Shown in pieces: positions 16,384 through 22,709 of a stretch of DNA of 43,486 nucleotides. The notes below the pieces were generated by a model. That model had not been told where the DNA came from. It did no database searches and saw nothing but the letters and a program-made list of their open reading frames with translations. The position numbers and the translations under genes are program-made. Source of the stretch: Alphaproteobacteria bacterium (GTDB lineage: Bacteria > Pseudomonadota > Alphaproteobacteria > RF32 > CAG-239); NCBI GenBank assembly GCA_028706255.1, contig JAQWBS010000011.1, positions 1-43,486 of the forward strand, read 5' to 3'. Within the stretch, counting starts at the first letter, position 1. Every line of letters starts with the position of its first letter.

Positions 16384-17443
16384 ACTGATAAAGTGATATT
16401 CTTTCAGTTTTTACTTCATTCAGACTAACGAAATCTTCAAACGAGCGAACAGTGGACGGTGATGCATTAATCAACACAACTGCTTTACCTTTTTTGCCAG
16501 ACACTTCCATTGCCTTTCTTAAGACATATTCATGGTCAGAAGCTTCTTCCACCAAGTTGTCGGCAATAATAAGCTTAAGCTTAGTTCCTTCCGCTGTTTG
16601 TTTAGCATTTGTCACACTTCCAAAATTTGGAAAGATAAGCGTGGCTGTTGGAACAATATCACCAATTGCTTCAAAAAGATTTTTCAAGAATGGCTTGCTT
16701 TTCAGCGCCTTTGAGGTTTGAATAAAAACAATGGCGGCAGCTGGTTTTCCATATTGCTTGGTAAACTCTCCAAAATCTTCCATAATTATTTTACTCAACT
16801 CTTCTTTACTTGCATCAAGCTTGAAGTTCAAAAGAGAAAAAGTGATGACAGCATCTGATTTCTGGGTGATAAAGCCCATATGCCCTTTCTTTTCCACTCT
16901 GTAAGCACAGCTTTTTTCTGTCTTGGACTCTGTTACACTGCCGTTTCCTGCATCTAAGAAAATAGGATACAAAGTTCCGGAGTTTTTAGCAACAGGATGA
17001 GGCTTTGCCTTTTGCTTCGCAATCGGCATTGGCGAACTATTGTTTTGCCTTAAGTCATCTTCAATCTGTTCTTTGATAAACGCATCCAAATCAAAGTCAT
17101 CAGAAGCTTTTGAACCAGAGGTTTTCTGTTCAAGGGCTTTGAGCCTTGCTTCAACAGTTTTGTCCCTTTGAGCAATCATCTTCTTAACCGAGGCAATTTC
17201 TTTTTCCAATTTGCTAATTTTAGCATCTTGATTGACATCGCTTTGCTTAAGAGAATCAAGCTGAAGCTGATATTGTCCAAGTTTTTCATCTAGTAACTTA
17301 TCAATGTCAGAAACAATGCTTTCTCTTAATTCTTGGTTTCTTTTTTCTTCTTGTTTGGCTTTATAGGCACTATTGTTATTACAACACACAAAAAGCGTTA
17401 CGACAAAAGCAAAAATACTGAAGTTTTTTAATAATCGTTTCAT
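16382..17443 (-). CDS. Coiled-coil envelope protein with a possible divergent polysaccharide deacetylase-like domain
   Basis: The 353-residue protein begins with a hydrophobic export segment (FSIFAFVVTLFVCC); two adjacent cysteines could be a lipidation site, but V rather than G/A/S precedes the first. Residues about 30-110 form a charged coiled coil with heptads, followed by a proline/lysine linker. The C-terminal ~190 residues contain AAAIVFIQTSKAL, a FPNFGSVTN motif and HEYVLRKAMEVSGKKGKAVVLINASPSTVRSF, whose order loosely recalls the YibQ-type divergent polysaccharide deacetylase family. I cannot confirm this; metal-binding residues are not obvious. It stands alone, and no clear ribosome binding site precedes the ATG. 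Confidence 0.6.
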   Translation of the reverse strand: MKRLLKNFSIFAFVVTLFVCCNNNSAYKAKQEEKRNQELRESIVSDIDKLLDEKLGQYQLQLDSLKQSDVNQDAKISKLEKEIASVKKMIAQRDKTVEARLKALEQKTSGSKASDDFDLDAFIKEQIEDDLRQNNSSPMPIAKQKAKPHPVAKNSGTLYPIFLDAGNGSVTESKTEKSCAYRVEKKGHMGFITQKSDAVITFSLLNFKLDASKEELSKIIMEDFGEFTKQYGKPAAAIVFIQTSKALKSKPFLKNLFEAIGDIVPTATLIFPNFGSVTNAKQTAEGTKLKLIIADNLVEEASDHEYVLRKAMEVSGKKGKAVVLINASPSTVRSFEDFVSLNEVKTERISLYQ

Positions 17444-17536
17444 AATAAAGTGTATTAATTAATAATATATATTCTGAGCGAGAGCTTATCATATTAGACA
17501 ATGTTTAACAACCTAACTTTTGTCTAATATTTGTAT

Positions 17537-17569
17537 AAAAAAACGCCGCATAATGCGACGGCGCTTTTT
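17537..17569 (-). terminator. Terminator of gpmA
   Basis: On the minus strand CGCCG and CGGCG (17559-17563 with 17544-17548) pair across a loop that can itself fold, followed by seven T (17537-17543). Confidence 0.7.
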
Positions 17570-17586
17570 AAAAATTGGAAAAATAT

Positions 17587-18330
17587 TTATTTTGTTTTCC
17601 CTTGATTAGCCACGGCTTCTTGCTTGGCTTTAATGGCTTCTTGGTCACCAAGATAATATTTCTTTTCAATTTCAAAATTTTCATCAAATTCATAAACCAA
17701 AGGCACGCCAGTTGGAATGTTCAAATTGATGATTTCTTCATCAGAGATGCCTTCCAGATATTTTACTAATGCACGCAAACTGTTTCCATGAGCTGCAATT
17801 AAAACTCTTTTGCCTGAAAGCATTTCTTTTTTGATGACGTCTTCATAATATGGAATCACACGGTCAATGGTGATTTTCAAGCTTTCTGTGAGTGGAAGTT
17901 GTTTTTTGTCTTCATCACGATAAGGTGCTTGGTAACGAGGGTTTCTCTCATCGCTTTGTTCTAAAGCTGGAGGTGGAACATCAAAGGAACGACGCCAAAT
18001 TTTCACTTGTTCTTCGCCATATTTTTCTGCTGTTTCAGCTTTGTTTAAGCCTTGTAATGCGCCGTAATGACGTTCATTAAGTTTCCAAGATTTCACAATC
18101 GGAAGCCAGTTTCTATCCATTTCATTCAACACAATTTGCAAGGTGTGAATGGCACGTTTGAGGTAAGAGGTGTAACAGATGTCAAAATCAAAGCCGTCTT
18201 CTTTTAAAAGTTTTCCACCTTCTGCTGCTTCTTGCTTGCCCTTTTCGGAGAGTTCAACATCATACCAGCCAGTGAAAAGATTGAGTCTATTCCATTCGCT
18301 TTCACCATGTCTGACCAATACCAACTTCAT
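17587..18330 (-). CDS. gpmA: 2,3-bisphosphoglycerate-dependent phosphoglycerate mutase
   Basis: This glycolytic enzyme interconverts 3- and 2-phosphoglycerate through a phosphohistidine. The 247-residue protein has the catalytic [20 protein letters not shown] motif (His8), the [10 protein letters not shown] block, [42 protein letters not shown] and the second histidine in [18 protein letters not shown]. Length and motifs are those of the dPGM family. The ATG at 18330 follows AAGGA. It is a single-gene unit with its own terminator. Confidence 0.98.
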   Translation of the reverse strand: MKLVLVRHGESEWNRLNLFTGWYDVELSEKGKQEAAEGGKLLKEDGFDFDICYTSYLKRAIHTLQIVLNEMDRNWLPIVKSWKLNERHYGALQGLNKAETAEKYGEEQVKIWRRSFDVPPPALEQSDERNPRYQAPYRDEDKKQLPLTESLKITIDRVIPYYEDVIKKEMLSGKRVLIAAHGNSLRALVKYLEGISDEEIINLNIPTGVPLVYEFDENFEIEKKYYLGDQEAIKAKQEAVANQGKTK

Positions 18331-18519
18331 CTTTTTTTCCTTTCATTAAATTATAATAATAATTATTATCACTTGAGAATTTTAATTACAATATATTTTT
18401 ATATATTTAGTCAAAAAAAACAGTTCTTCAACAGGATAGATTTAGGAGGAGAAATTTATATTGTATATTAGGGAATATGAGGCTAAAATTTGGGAAAGAT
18501 ATAATCAAAGGAGATGAAA

Positions 18520-19005
18520 ATGGAAAAGCTTTATGATGTTAATTTGAAAAAAATTATGCCGACAAAAATTATGTCGATTAGAAAAATTACCTCAGCAGAA
18601 AAGCTTTACGCCGATTCAGAGGAAGTTTATCGCAAACTTTTGGCATATATTCCTGAAAACGGTGGAACACTGACCAAAGAAGTTTTCACAATTTATCATA
18701 ACCCTGAATATAATCCTGAATTTATCGATATTGAATATTGCTTTGTGGTTGAAGAACTTATTAAACCAACAGCCCTCATCAAAGCTCGTGTGACTGAAGA
18801 ACAGTTGATGGCTTCCATCATTCACAAGGGCGAAATTAAAAACACACATTTTGCTTATGATGTGATTGTGGATTGGGTGAAAGATAATGGCTATCAAGTC
18901 ATTGAAGGCGGACTGCGTGAGAGATATGCTTTGCCTCAAAATTTTGACCCGCATAATGTTACCATTGAAATTTTGTTGCCTGTTGAGAAAAAGACGGAGG
19001 AATAA
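18520..19005 (+). CDS. GyrI-like small-molecule-binding domain protein
   Basis: The 161-residue protein is a free-standing GyrI-like/AraC effector-binding domain: MPTKIMSIRKI at the start, then GTLTKEVFTIYHNPEYNPEFIDIEYCFVV in the middle and GGLRERYALPQNFDPHNVTIEILLPVE at the end, matching the two SHS2-like repeats of the family. Such domains bind drug-like or metabolite ligands. The start is ATG 18520 because AAAGGAG at 18507-18513 is six bases away; an in-frame ATG at 18514 abuts the site. It heads a three-gene operon, with ogt 2 nt downstream. Confidence 0.72.
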   Translation: MEKLYDVNLKKIMPTKIMSIRKITSAEKLYADSEEVYRKLLAYIPENGGTLTKEVFTIYHNPEYNPEFIDIEYCFVVEELIKPTALIKARVTEEQLMASIIHKGEIKNTHFAYDVIVDWVKDNGYQVIEGGLRERYALPQNFDPHNVTIEILLPVEKKTEE

Positions 19006-19007
19006 AA

Positions 19008-19469
19008 ATGTTTTTTGACACTTATCAAAGCCCAATTGGAAAGCTCTGGCTTGTTGAAGCGGACGGTTTCCTCACACAGCTTAGTTTTTCGAAAGAAAAA
19101 ATCCCTGCTGCTGCAAAACAACAAGAAACTTCTTTGCTTGCTAAGACGAAGCAACAATTGAAAGAATATTTTGCTCAAAATCTTAAGGTTTTTGATTTAC
19201 CGCTTAGTCCTAAGGGAACGGAATTTCAGAAAAAAGTTTGGCAGGCATTACAAACTGTTCCTTATGGTAAAACGGTTTCTTACAAGGAGATTGCAAAGGC
19301 AGTCGGCAATGAGAAAGCCGTGCGTGCTGTTGGGGGTGCAAACAACCGTAATCCCATTGCCTTAATCATTCCATGTCACCGCATTATTGGAGCAAACGGC
19401 AATCTTGTCGGCTATGCGGGAGGACTAGAAGTCAAAGAATTTTTACTTACATTAGAAAAGGAAGACTAA
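19008..19469 (+). CDS. ogt: Methylated-DNA--protein-cysteine S-methyltransferase
   Basis: The 153-residue suicide repair protein transfers the alkyl group of O6-alkylguanine or O4-alkylthymine to its own cysteine. The active site is IIPCHRII (Cys123), preceded by the helix-turn-helix region VPYGKTVSYKEIAKAVG and the RAVGGANNRNP finger, and followed by GNLVGYAGGLEVKEFLL. The size fits Ogt/MGMT without an Ada activator domain. The ATG follows GGAGG; the gene lies 2 nt after the GyrI-like gene and 1 nt before the ZIP gene. Confidence 0.96.
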   Translation: MFFDTYQSPIGKLWLVEADGFLTQLSFSKEKIPAAAKQQETSLLAKTKQQLKEYFAQNLKVFDLPLSPKGTEFQKKVWQALQTVPYGKTVSYKEIAKAVGNEKAVRAVGGANNRNPIALIIPCHRIIGANGNLVGYAGGLEVKEFLLTLEKED

Positions 19470-19470
19470 G

Positions 19471-20238
19471 TTGCTTTTGAATATGATTATTGCAACAACG
19501 ATTGCTTGTTTATTTACGGGGTTGGGTGGTTTTTTTGTTTTATTCAAAAAAGAATATTCCAAAGCACATATTGATTTAGCCTTGAATGCTGCGGCGGGAA
19601 TTATGCTTGGGGCTGCGTTCTTTTCGCTTCTCTCTCCAGCTTTTGTCATTGCCCATAAGATGGCGGAACAGCATATTGTTTATGGTCTGTATTTTGTTTT
19701 TGCTATTGCTTTGGGAGCGGCAATTCTTTGGATTTTAAACGTGATAATTCCGCACACCCACGAACAAGAAGTTTTGGAAAACAAAGCCAAAGTAAGCCTT
19801 AAAACGGCGGTTTTATTTGTTATCGCTATTTCTTTGCATAAACTTCCTGAAGGTTTAGCAATGGGCGTGGCTTACGGGGCAGGTGAGGCGATTAATCCGA
19901 GAAGCTTAGTCATTGGGATTGCCTTACAAAATATTCCTGAAGGGCTAACAGTGGCAATTTCTCTGGTGGCGGCAAATTATAATCGCTTGAAATCCGCTCT
20001 TGTGGCAACGCTTGTCGGCTTTGTTCAACCGATTGGTGCGATTGCGGGCTATTTATTGATGAGCATTAGCGAAGCTTTGTTACCGTTTGGAATGGCTCTG
20101 GCAGGAAGCACGATGCTTTTCGTGATTATCAACGAGATGCTCCCTGAAACTTATGGCGGTGAAAAAAATCGTCAATCTTCCATTGCTCTGTTCTTAGGGT
20201 TTATCTTTATGTCATTTATGGCGGTGATTTTGAATTAA
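19471..20238 (+). CDS. ZIP-family divalent metal transporter (ZupT-like)
   Basis: The 255-residue membrane protein has about eight helices and the ZIP signatures in helices IV and V: HKLPEGLAMGVAYG and NIPEGLTVAISL, whose His, Glu and Asn residues form the metal site, plus a short cytosolic loop with HTHEQE. ZIP proteins import zinc, iron or manganese into the cytosol. TTG at 19471 is taken as the start because GGAAG is six bases upstream; the first ATG at 19483 is 18 bases from that site. It is the last gene of the GyrI-like/ogt operon. Confidence 0.9.
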   Translation: MLLNMIIATTIACLFTGLGGFFVLFKKEYSKAHIDLALNAAAGIMLGAAFFSLLSPAFVIAHKMAEQHIVYGLYFVFAIALGAAILWILNVIIPHTHEQEVLENKAKVSLKTAVLFVIAISLHKLPEGLAMGVAYGAGEAINPRSLVIGIALQNIPEGLTVAISLVAANYNRLKSALVATLVGFVQPIGAIAGYLLMSISEALLPFGMALAGSTMLFVIINEMLPETYGGEKNRQSSIALFLGFIFMSFMAVILN

Positions 20239-20251
20239 CAATCGTTTTTTA

Positions 20252-20394
20252 TCATATTCGGACTCTTTAAGTGTCATATTCGGGCTTGACCCGAATATCC
20301 AGAAAGATGGATTCCCAATCAAGTTGGGAATGACGGAGGGGATGTTGGGAATAACAAGGAGTTGTTCTTTTATTTGATTGCCATCGCTCCTTGT
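20252..20394. repeat. Cluster of GTCATTCC/ATTCGGG palindromic repeats
   Basis: The stretch holds a direct repeat of TCATATTCGG (20252 and 20274) and three hairpins: 20276-20284 with 20290-20298 (ATATTCGGG/CCCGAATAT), 20311-20318 with 20324-20331 (ATTCCCAA/TTGGGAAT), and 20354-20361 with 20387-20394 (ACAAGGAG/CTCCTTGT). The second has the ATTCCC-N9-GGGAAT form. Related units occur at 25692-25796. Confidence 0.75.
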
Positions 20395-20425
20395 AATGAC
20401 AAAGAGGTTAGCCCTATATACAAAA

Positions 20426-20447
20426 AAACCGTCCCAAAGGACGGTTT
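20426..20447 (-). terminator. Terminator of tRNA-Ser
   Basis: A perfect 9-bp stem (AAACCGTCC with GGACGGTTT) and 4-nt loop; on the minus strand it is followed by a T run, just after the tRNA-Ser 3' end. Confidence 0.8.
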
Positions 20448-20453
20448 AGTTTA

Positions 20454-20540
20454 TGGCGGAGAGTATAGGACTCGAACCTATGCATCGGATTCCCGATGAC
20501 AGATTAGCAATCTGCTGCATTACCACTCTGCCAACTCTCC
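20454..20540 (-). tRNA. tRNA-Ser (anticodon GCT)
   Basis: An 87-nt class II tRNA with encoded CCA. Acceptor GGAGAGT pairs fully with ACTCTCC, discriminator G; the anticodon loop within CAGATTGCTAATCTG gives GCT; a long variable arm (CATCGGGAATCCGATG) and T-arm AGGTTCGAGTCCT are present. Confidence 0.97.
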
Positions 20541-20556
20541 ACAAAACTAGGATATG

Positions 20557-20583
20557 TTTATATTATCTTTCCTGCCACGTCAA
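20557..20583 (-). promoter_or_regulatory. Candidate promoter of tRNA-Ser
   Basis: On the minus strand TTGACG (20583-20578) and TATAAA (20562-20557) are 15 bp apart, about 16 nt before the tRNA 5' end. The spacer is short. Confidence 0.4.
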
Positions 20584-20698
20584 GGAATTTTTTGCCTCTT
20601 CGAATATATTTTGTTGTTTTTTTTACGATTGATAATATAGTAAAAATCAGAGCATTTATTATATTTAGACTTGGATGTATTTTTTAGGAGAAATTCAA

Positions 20699-20893
20699 AT
20701 GATTAGATTTATACTTCTTTGTGCAATTATTGGTGCAGGTGCTTATTATGCTTTTGATAAAATTGCTCAAGATAAGGCAAATGAACATAATTCTGTTGTG
20801 GAAATGAATGTTAATGAAAATTCACCAGCAGCACTCAGAGCAGTTAAAGCTGTTGTTAGTGAAGATTATGATTATGAAAAAAGAGCAAAATAA
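20699..20893 (+). CDS. Small single-span membrane/exported protein
   Basis: The 64-residue protein has an N-terminal hydrophobic segment (IRFILLCAIIGAGAYYAF) and a charged C-terminal half. No family is recognised. The ATG at 20699 follows AGGAG by eight bases; an in-frame ATG at 20675 lacks a site. It ends 2 nt before the end of a convergent gene. The good ribosome binding site supports expression, but function is unknown. Confidence 0.6.
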   Translation: MIRFILLCAIIGAGAYYAFDKIAQDKANEHNSVVEMNVNENSPAALRAVKAVVSEDYDYEKRAK

Positions 20894-20895
20894 AT

Positions 20896-21222
20896 TTATT
20901 TAAGCTTAATCGGACCATTATAGTTCATTTTTGACAAGTCTTCTGTCTTTTTAGGATTATCAGGAAGTTCGTCATATTTTTGTAAATGTTCAAGGTCTAT
21001 AATATATTCATCAAAAACTTTGCGATATTCCGGTGCAGTCACGTCTCGCACCGGATATTTTAAATATCTTCGTAAAGATTTATATTCAAATTCATCATTA
21101 GAAACAACCCAGTTATCAAAAGCTTGTGTTTCTGCGTGAAGTTTATGCCCATAAGTGGCTGAAAAAATGCCAATAAGAAGAATTTTTATTGCAATTTTCT
21201 GAAATCTGTTCAATATTTTCAT
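20896..21222 (-). CDS. Small secreted protein of unknown function
   Basis: The 108-residue protein has a signal peptide (KIAIKILLIGIFSATYGHKLHA) and a mature part of about 80 residues rich in charged and aromatic residues (DNWVVSNDEFEYKSLRRYLKYPVRD). I do not recognise a family. ATG 21222 is chosen over the GTG at 21231, but neither has a clear ribosome binding site. It is divergent from the HExxH gene, with only 26 bp between the starts. Confidence 0.55.
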   Translation of the reverse strand: MKILNRFQKIAIKILLIGIFSATYGHKLHAETQAFDNWVVSNDEFEYKSLRRYLKYPVRDVTAPEYRKVFDEYIIDLEHLQKYDELPDNPKKTEDLSKMNYNGPIKLK

Positions 21223-21248
21223 ATAAGTCACTATTTTTGGTTATTTTA

Positions 21249-21938
21249 ATGAATAAATTTATTGTTTTTTTGATAGCATCTTTTTTTCTGAATGTAAATG
21301 CTTTTGCTGCCGATGACTTGCCACGTTGTCCAACTTTTTCAAACCCAAAAATTGAATTTTATTCTTCCCTTGGTGAGTTAAAATATGATTTTTCAAAAAA
21401 CAAGGAAGAATTAAGAATTCTAAATGGCACTCCTGTTTATGGTTTTGCCCAAAGGAGGTTTGGTTCGTCTTATCGCTATAAACTTCATTATAATCGTTTT
21501 GGAAAAGGTGGGTGTGTTGCTCCAGAAAGGATTATGGTCTTTATGGGTATTGCTCAACCAATAATTTATGTTGCAAATGAATATAAACAGGGCGAGTGCA
21601 TTCATAACTTTATTTTAAGGCATGAACAGGCACATATGCAGATTTCTGTTAGAATGCTCAGTCAGTTTATGAAAGTTGCTCCAGAAATGTTTACTTATGC
21701 GATTCGCAGCATTAAACCTATCTATGTTAAAAATCAGAGTGAAACTGATGCGGCGGGAAAAGTTTTAGCCAAGGAATATGCCAGAATTATCAAACAAATG
21801 CGAGATGTCTTGCAAGAAGAAACAGATTTGGAACAAGATAAAATTGATGTTGATGAATTGACTAGCCTTAAGTTTGAAGTTTGTTGGGAACATATGAAAA
21901 CAAAAAATCAATATAGCATAGAAAAAGAGCCTCATTAA
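21249..21938 (+). CDS. Secreted protein with HExxH motif, putative zinc peptidase (DUF922-like)
   Basis: The 229-residue protein has a signal peptide (IVFLIASFFLNVNAFA, about 1-20). The mature part includes ELRILNGTPVYGFAQRRFGSSYRYKLHY, a GGCVAPERIMVFMGIAQPIIYV strand region and ILRHEQAHMQIS with H125-E126-xx-H129, the zincin metal and catalytic signature. The preceding pattern (ELR, FG, aromatic strand, GC) recalls the DUF922 predicted secreted zinc proteases, but I cannot confirm the assignment. A third zinc ligand is not obvious (E or H in the following helix). ATG 21249 has only a weak ribosome binding site. Four cysteines suggest disulfides. Confidence 0.6.
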   Translation: MNKFIVFLIASFFLNVNAFAADDLPRCPTFSNPKIEFYSSLGELKYDFSKNKEELRILNGTPVYGFAQRRFGSSYRYKLHYNRFGKGGCVAPERIMVFMGIAQPIIYVANEYKQGECIHNFILRHEQAHMQISVRMLSQFMKVAPEMFTYAIRSIKPIYVKNQSETDAAGKVLAKEYARIIKQMRDVLQEETDLEQDKIDVDELTSLKFEVCWEHMKTKNQYSIEKEPH

Positions 21939-21957
21939 GCAGTAAGAGGCTCTTTTT
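21922..21957 (+). terminator. Terminator overlapping the stop of the HExxH gene
   Basis: Perfect 12-bp arms (21922-21933 with 21946-21957, core GAGCCTC/GAGGCTC) around a 12-nt loop containing the TAA stop, ending in T. It also faces the convergent lipoprotein gene. Confidence 0.8.
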
Positions 21958-21971
21958 TAAGGGATGTAGTC

Positions 21972-22289
21972 TTAGTCTAAAAGAGATGAAGAGGCATCCA
22001 TCAGGCTTTGGAGCGCACTTGTTGCCTCATCTGTTGCCACATTTTCAAGTCCAGCAGATTGCAATGCAAGTTTTTTCAAACAAGAATTTGAAATGTCTTC
22101 AGCTGTTTCAGTGATTCCTTTAGAAAGTGCCGTGCCATTTTTAACCAAAGTTGTTGCTTCTTCAAAAGAGCAAGATTTAAGCTTTGCCAGAGTCGAAACA
22201 TCTGTTTTGCCACTTGAAGCAGTGTCTAAAAGGCTACATGCGCCCAAAAGCATGGCAGAAAGTGCAATAAGTGCTGTTGATTTTTTCAT
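21972..22289 (-). CDS. Small predicted lipoprotein
   Basis: The 105-residue protein has a clean lipoprotein signal: MKKSTALIALSAMLLGAC with lipobox LLGAC. The mature part is helical and serine/alanine/leucine-rich, with two further cysteines (KLKSC, NSC). The residue after the lipidated cysteine is serine, consistent with outer-membrane sorting by the Lol rule known from enterobacteria. The ATG follows AAGGA. No family is recognised. Confidence 0.7.
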   Translation of the reverse strand: MKKSTALIALSAMLLGACSLLDTASSGKTDVSTLAKLKSCSFEEATTLVKNGTALSKGITETAEDISNSCLKKLALQSAGLENVATDEATSALQSLMDASSSLLD

Positions 22290-22509
22290 CTATTTATCCT
22301 TAAGAAAAATTTGTTAAAAAAGTTGTTCACAGAGATAGTGACTCTAAATGACTATAAAATCTAGCTAATTTTTTTAATTGTGAATTAATCTGGTTTCGCT
22401 CTTTTTTTCAAGCGAATTATCCCTATAATTTCAGTAAGTAAAAATTATCATAAAAATTCAAAAAAATTAATTATTTGTTAGAAGTTTAAATCATATAAAT
22501 TGATTAGAT

Positions 22510-22525
22510 ATACAACATATAGTAT
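22510..22525 (+). promoter_or_regulatory. NrdR-box-like operator 1
   Basis: ATACAACATATAGTAT agrees at 12 of 16 positions with the NrdR consensus form ACACTATATATAGTGT. It lies exactly 31 bp (start to start) upstream of a second copy. NrdR is the ATP/dATP-sensing repressor of ribonucleotide reductase genes and typically binds paired boxes about three helical turns apart. Confidence 0.65.
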
Positions 22526-22540
22526 CGAAAAAAATAATAT

Positions 22541-22556
22541 CAACAATATGTAGTGT
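22541..22556 (+). promoter_or_regulatory. NrdR-box-like operator 2
   Basis: CAACAATATGTAGTGT matches 12 of 16 positions of ACACTATATATAGTGT, with a perfect TAGTGT half. It lies eight bases upstream of the TTGACA hexamer at 22564. Confidence 0.65.
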
Positions 22557-22606
22557 ATTTTTATTGACAGTCGTTGACGTTAGAGATAAACCTATTTTTG
22601 TGTTGA

Positions 22607-22629
22607 AGCCAAGTTTTTTACTTGGTTTT
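22607..22629 (+). terminator. Terminator-like hairpin in the nrdD leader
   Basis: AAGCCAAGT pairs with ACTTGGTTT (one G-U pair) across a short T loop, and T follows the stem. It lies about 80 nt before nrdD and so would act as an attenuator if transcription starts upstream of it. Confidence 0.45.
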
Positions 22630-22709
22630 TAGTAAAATCAATCATGTAAGTTAAAGAATCTGGATTCACATTTTGTGAAGGCTCAGAGGGAATAAAACGG
22701 GAGTTTTTT

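Larger units (their letters stand above)
22290..22709. other. 420-bp non-coding leader region of the nrd operon
   Basis: There is no gene in this stretch. It holds two NrdR-box-like palindromes, a TTGACA hexamer at 22564-22569, a terminator-like hairpin at 22607-22629 and a small TTCAC/GTGAA hairpin around 22665-22679, all upstream of nrdD. Confidence 0.6.

Noticed and set aside
20252-20394. CRISPR array
   Set aside because: The units are palindromic, irregularly spaced and variable, with no regular spacers and no cas genes.
22640-22709. Cobalamin or other riboswitch in the nrdD leader
   Set aside because: The GGCTCAGAGGGAATAAAACGGGAG stretch superficially recalls one, but the B12-box and other conserved blocks are missing.
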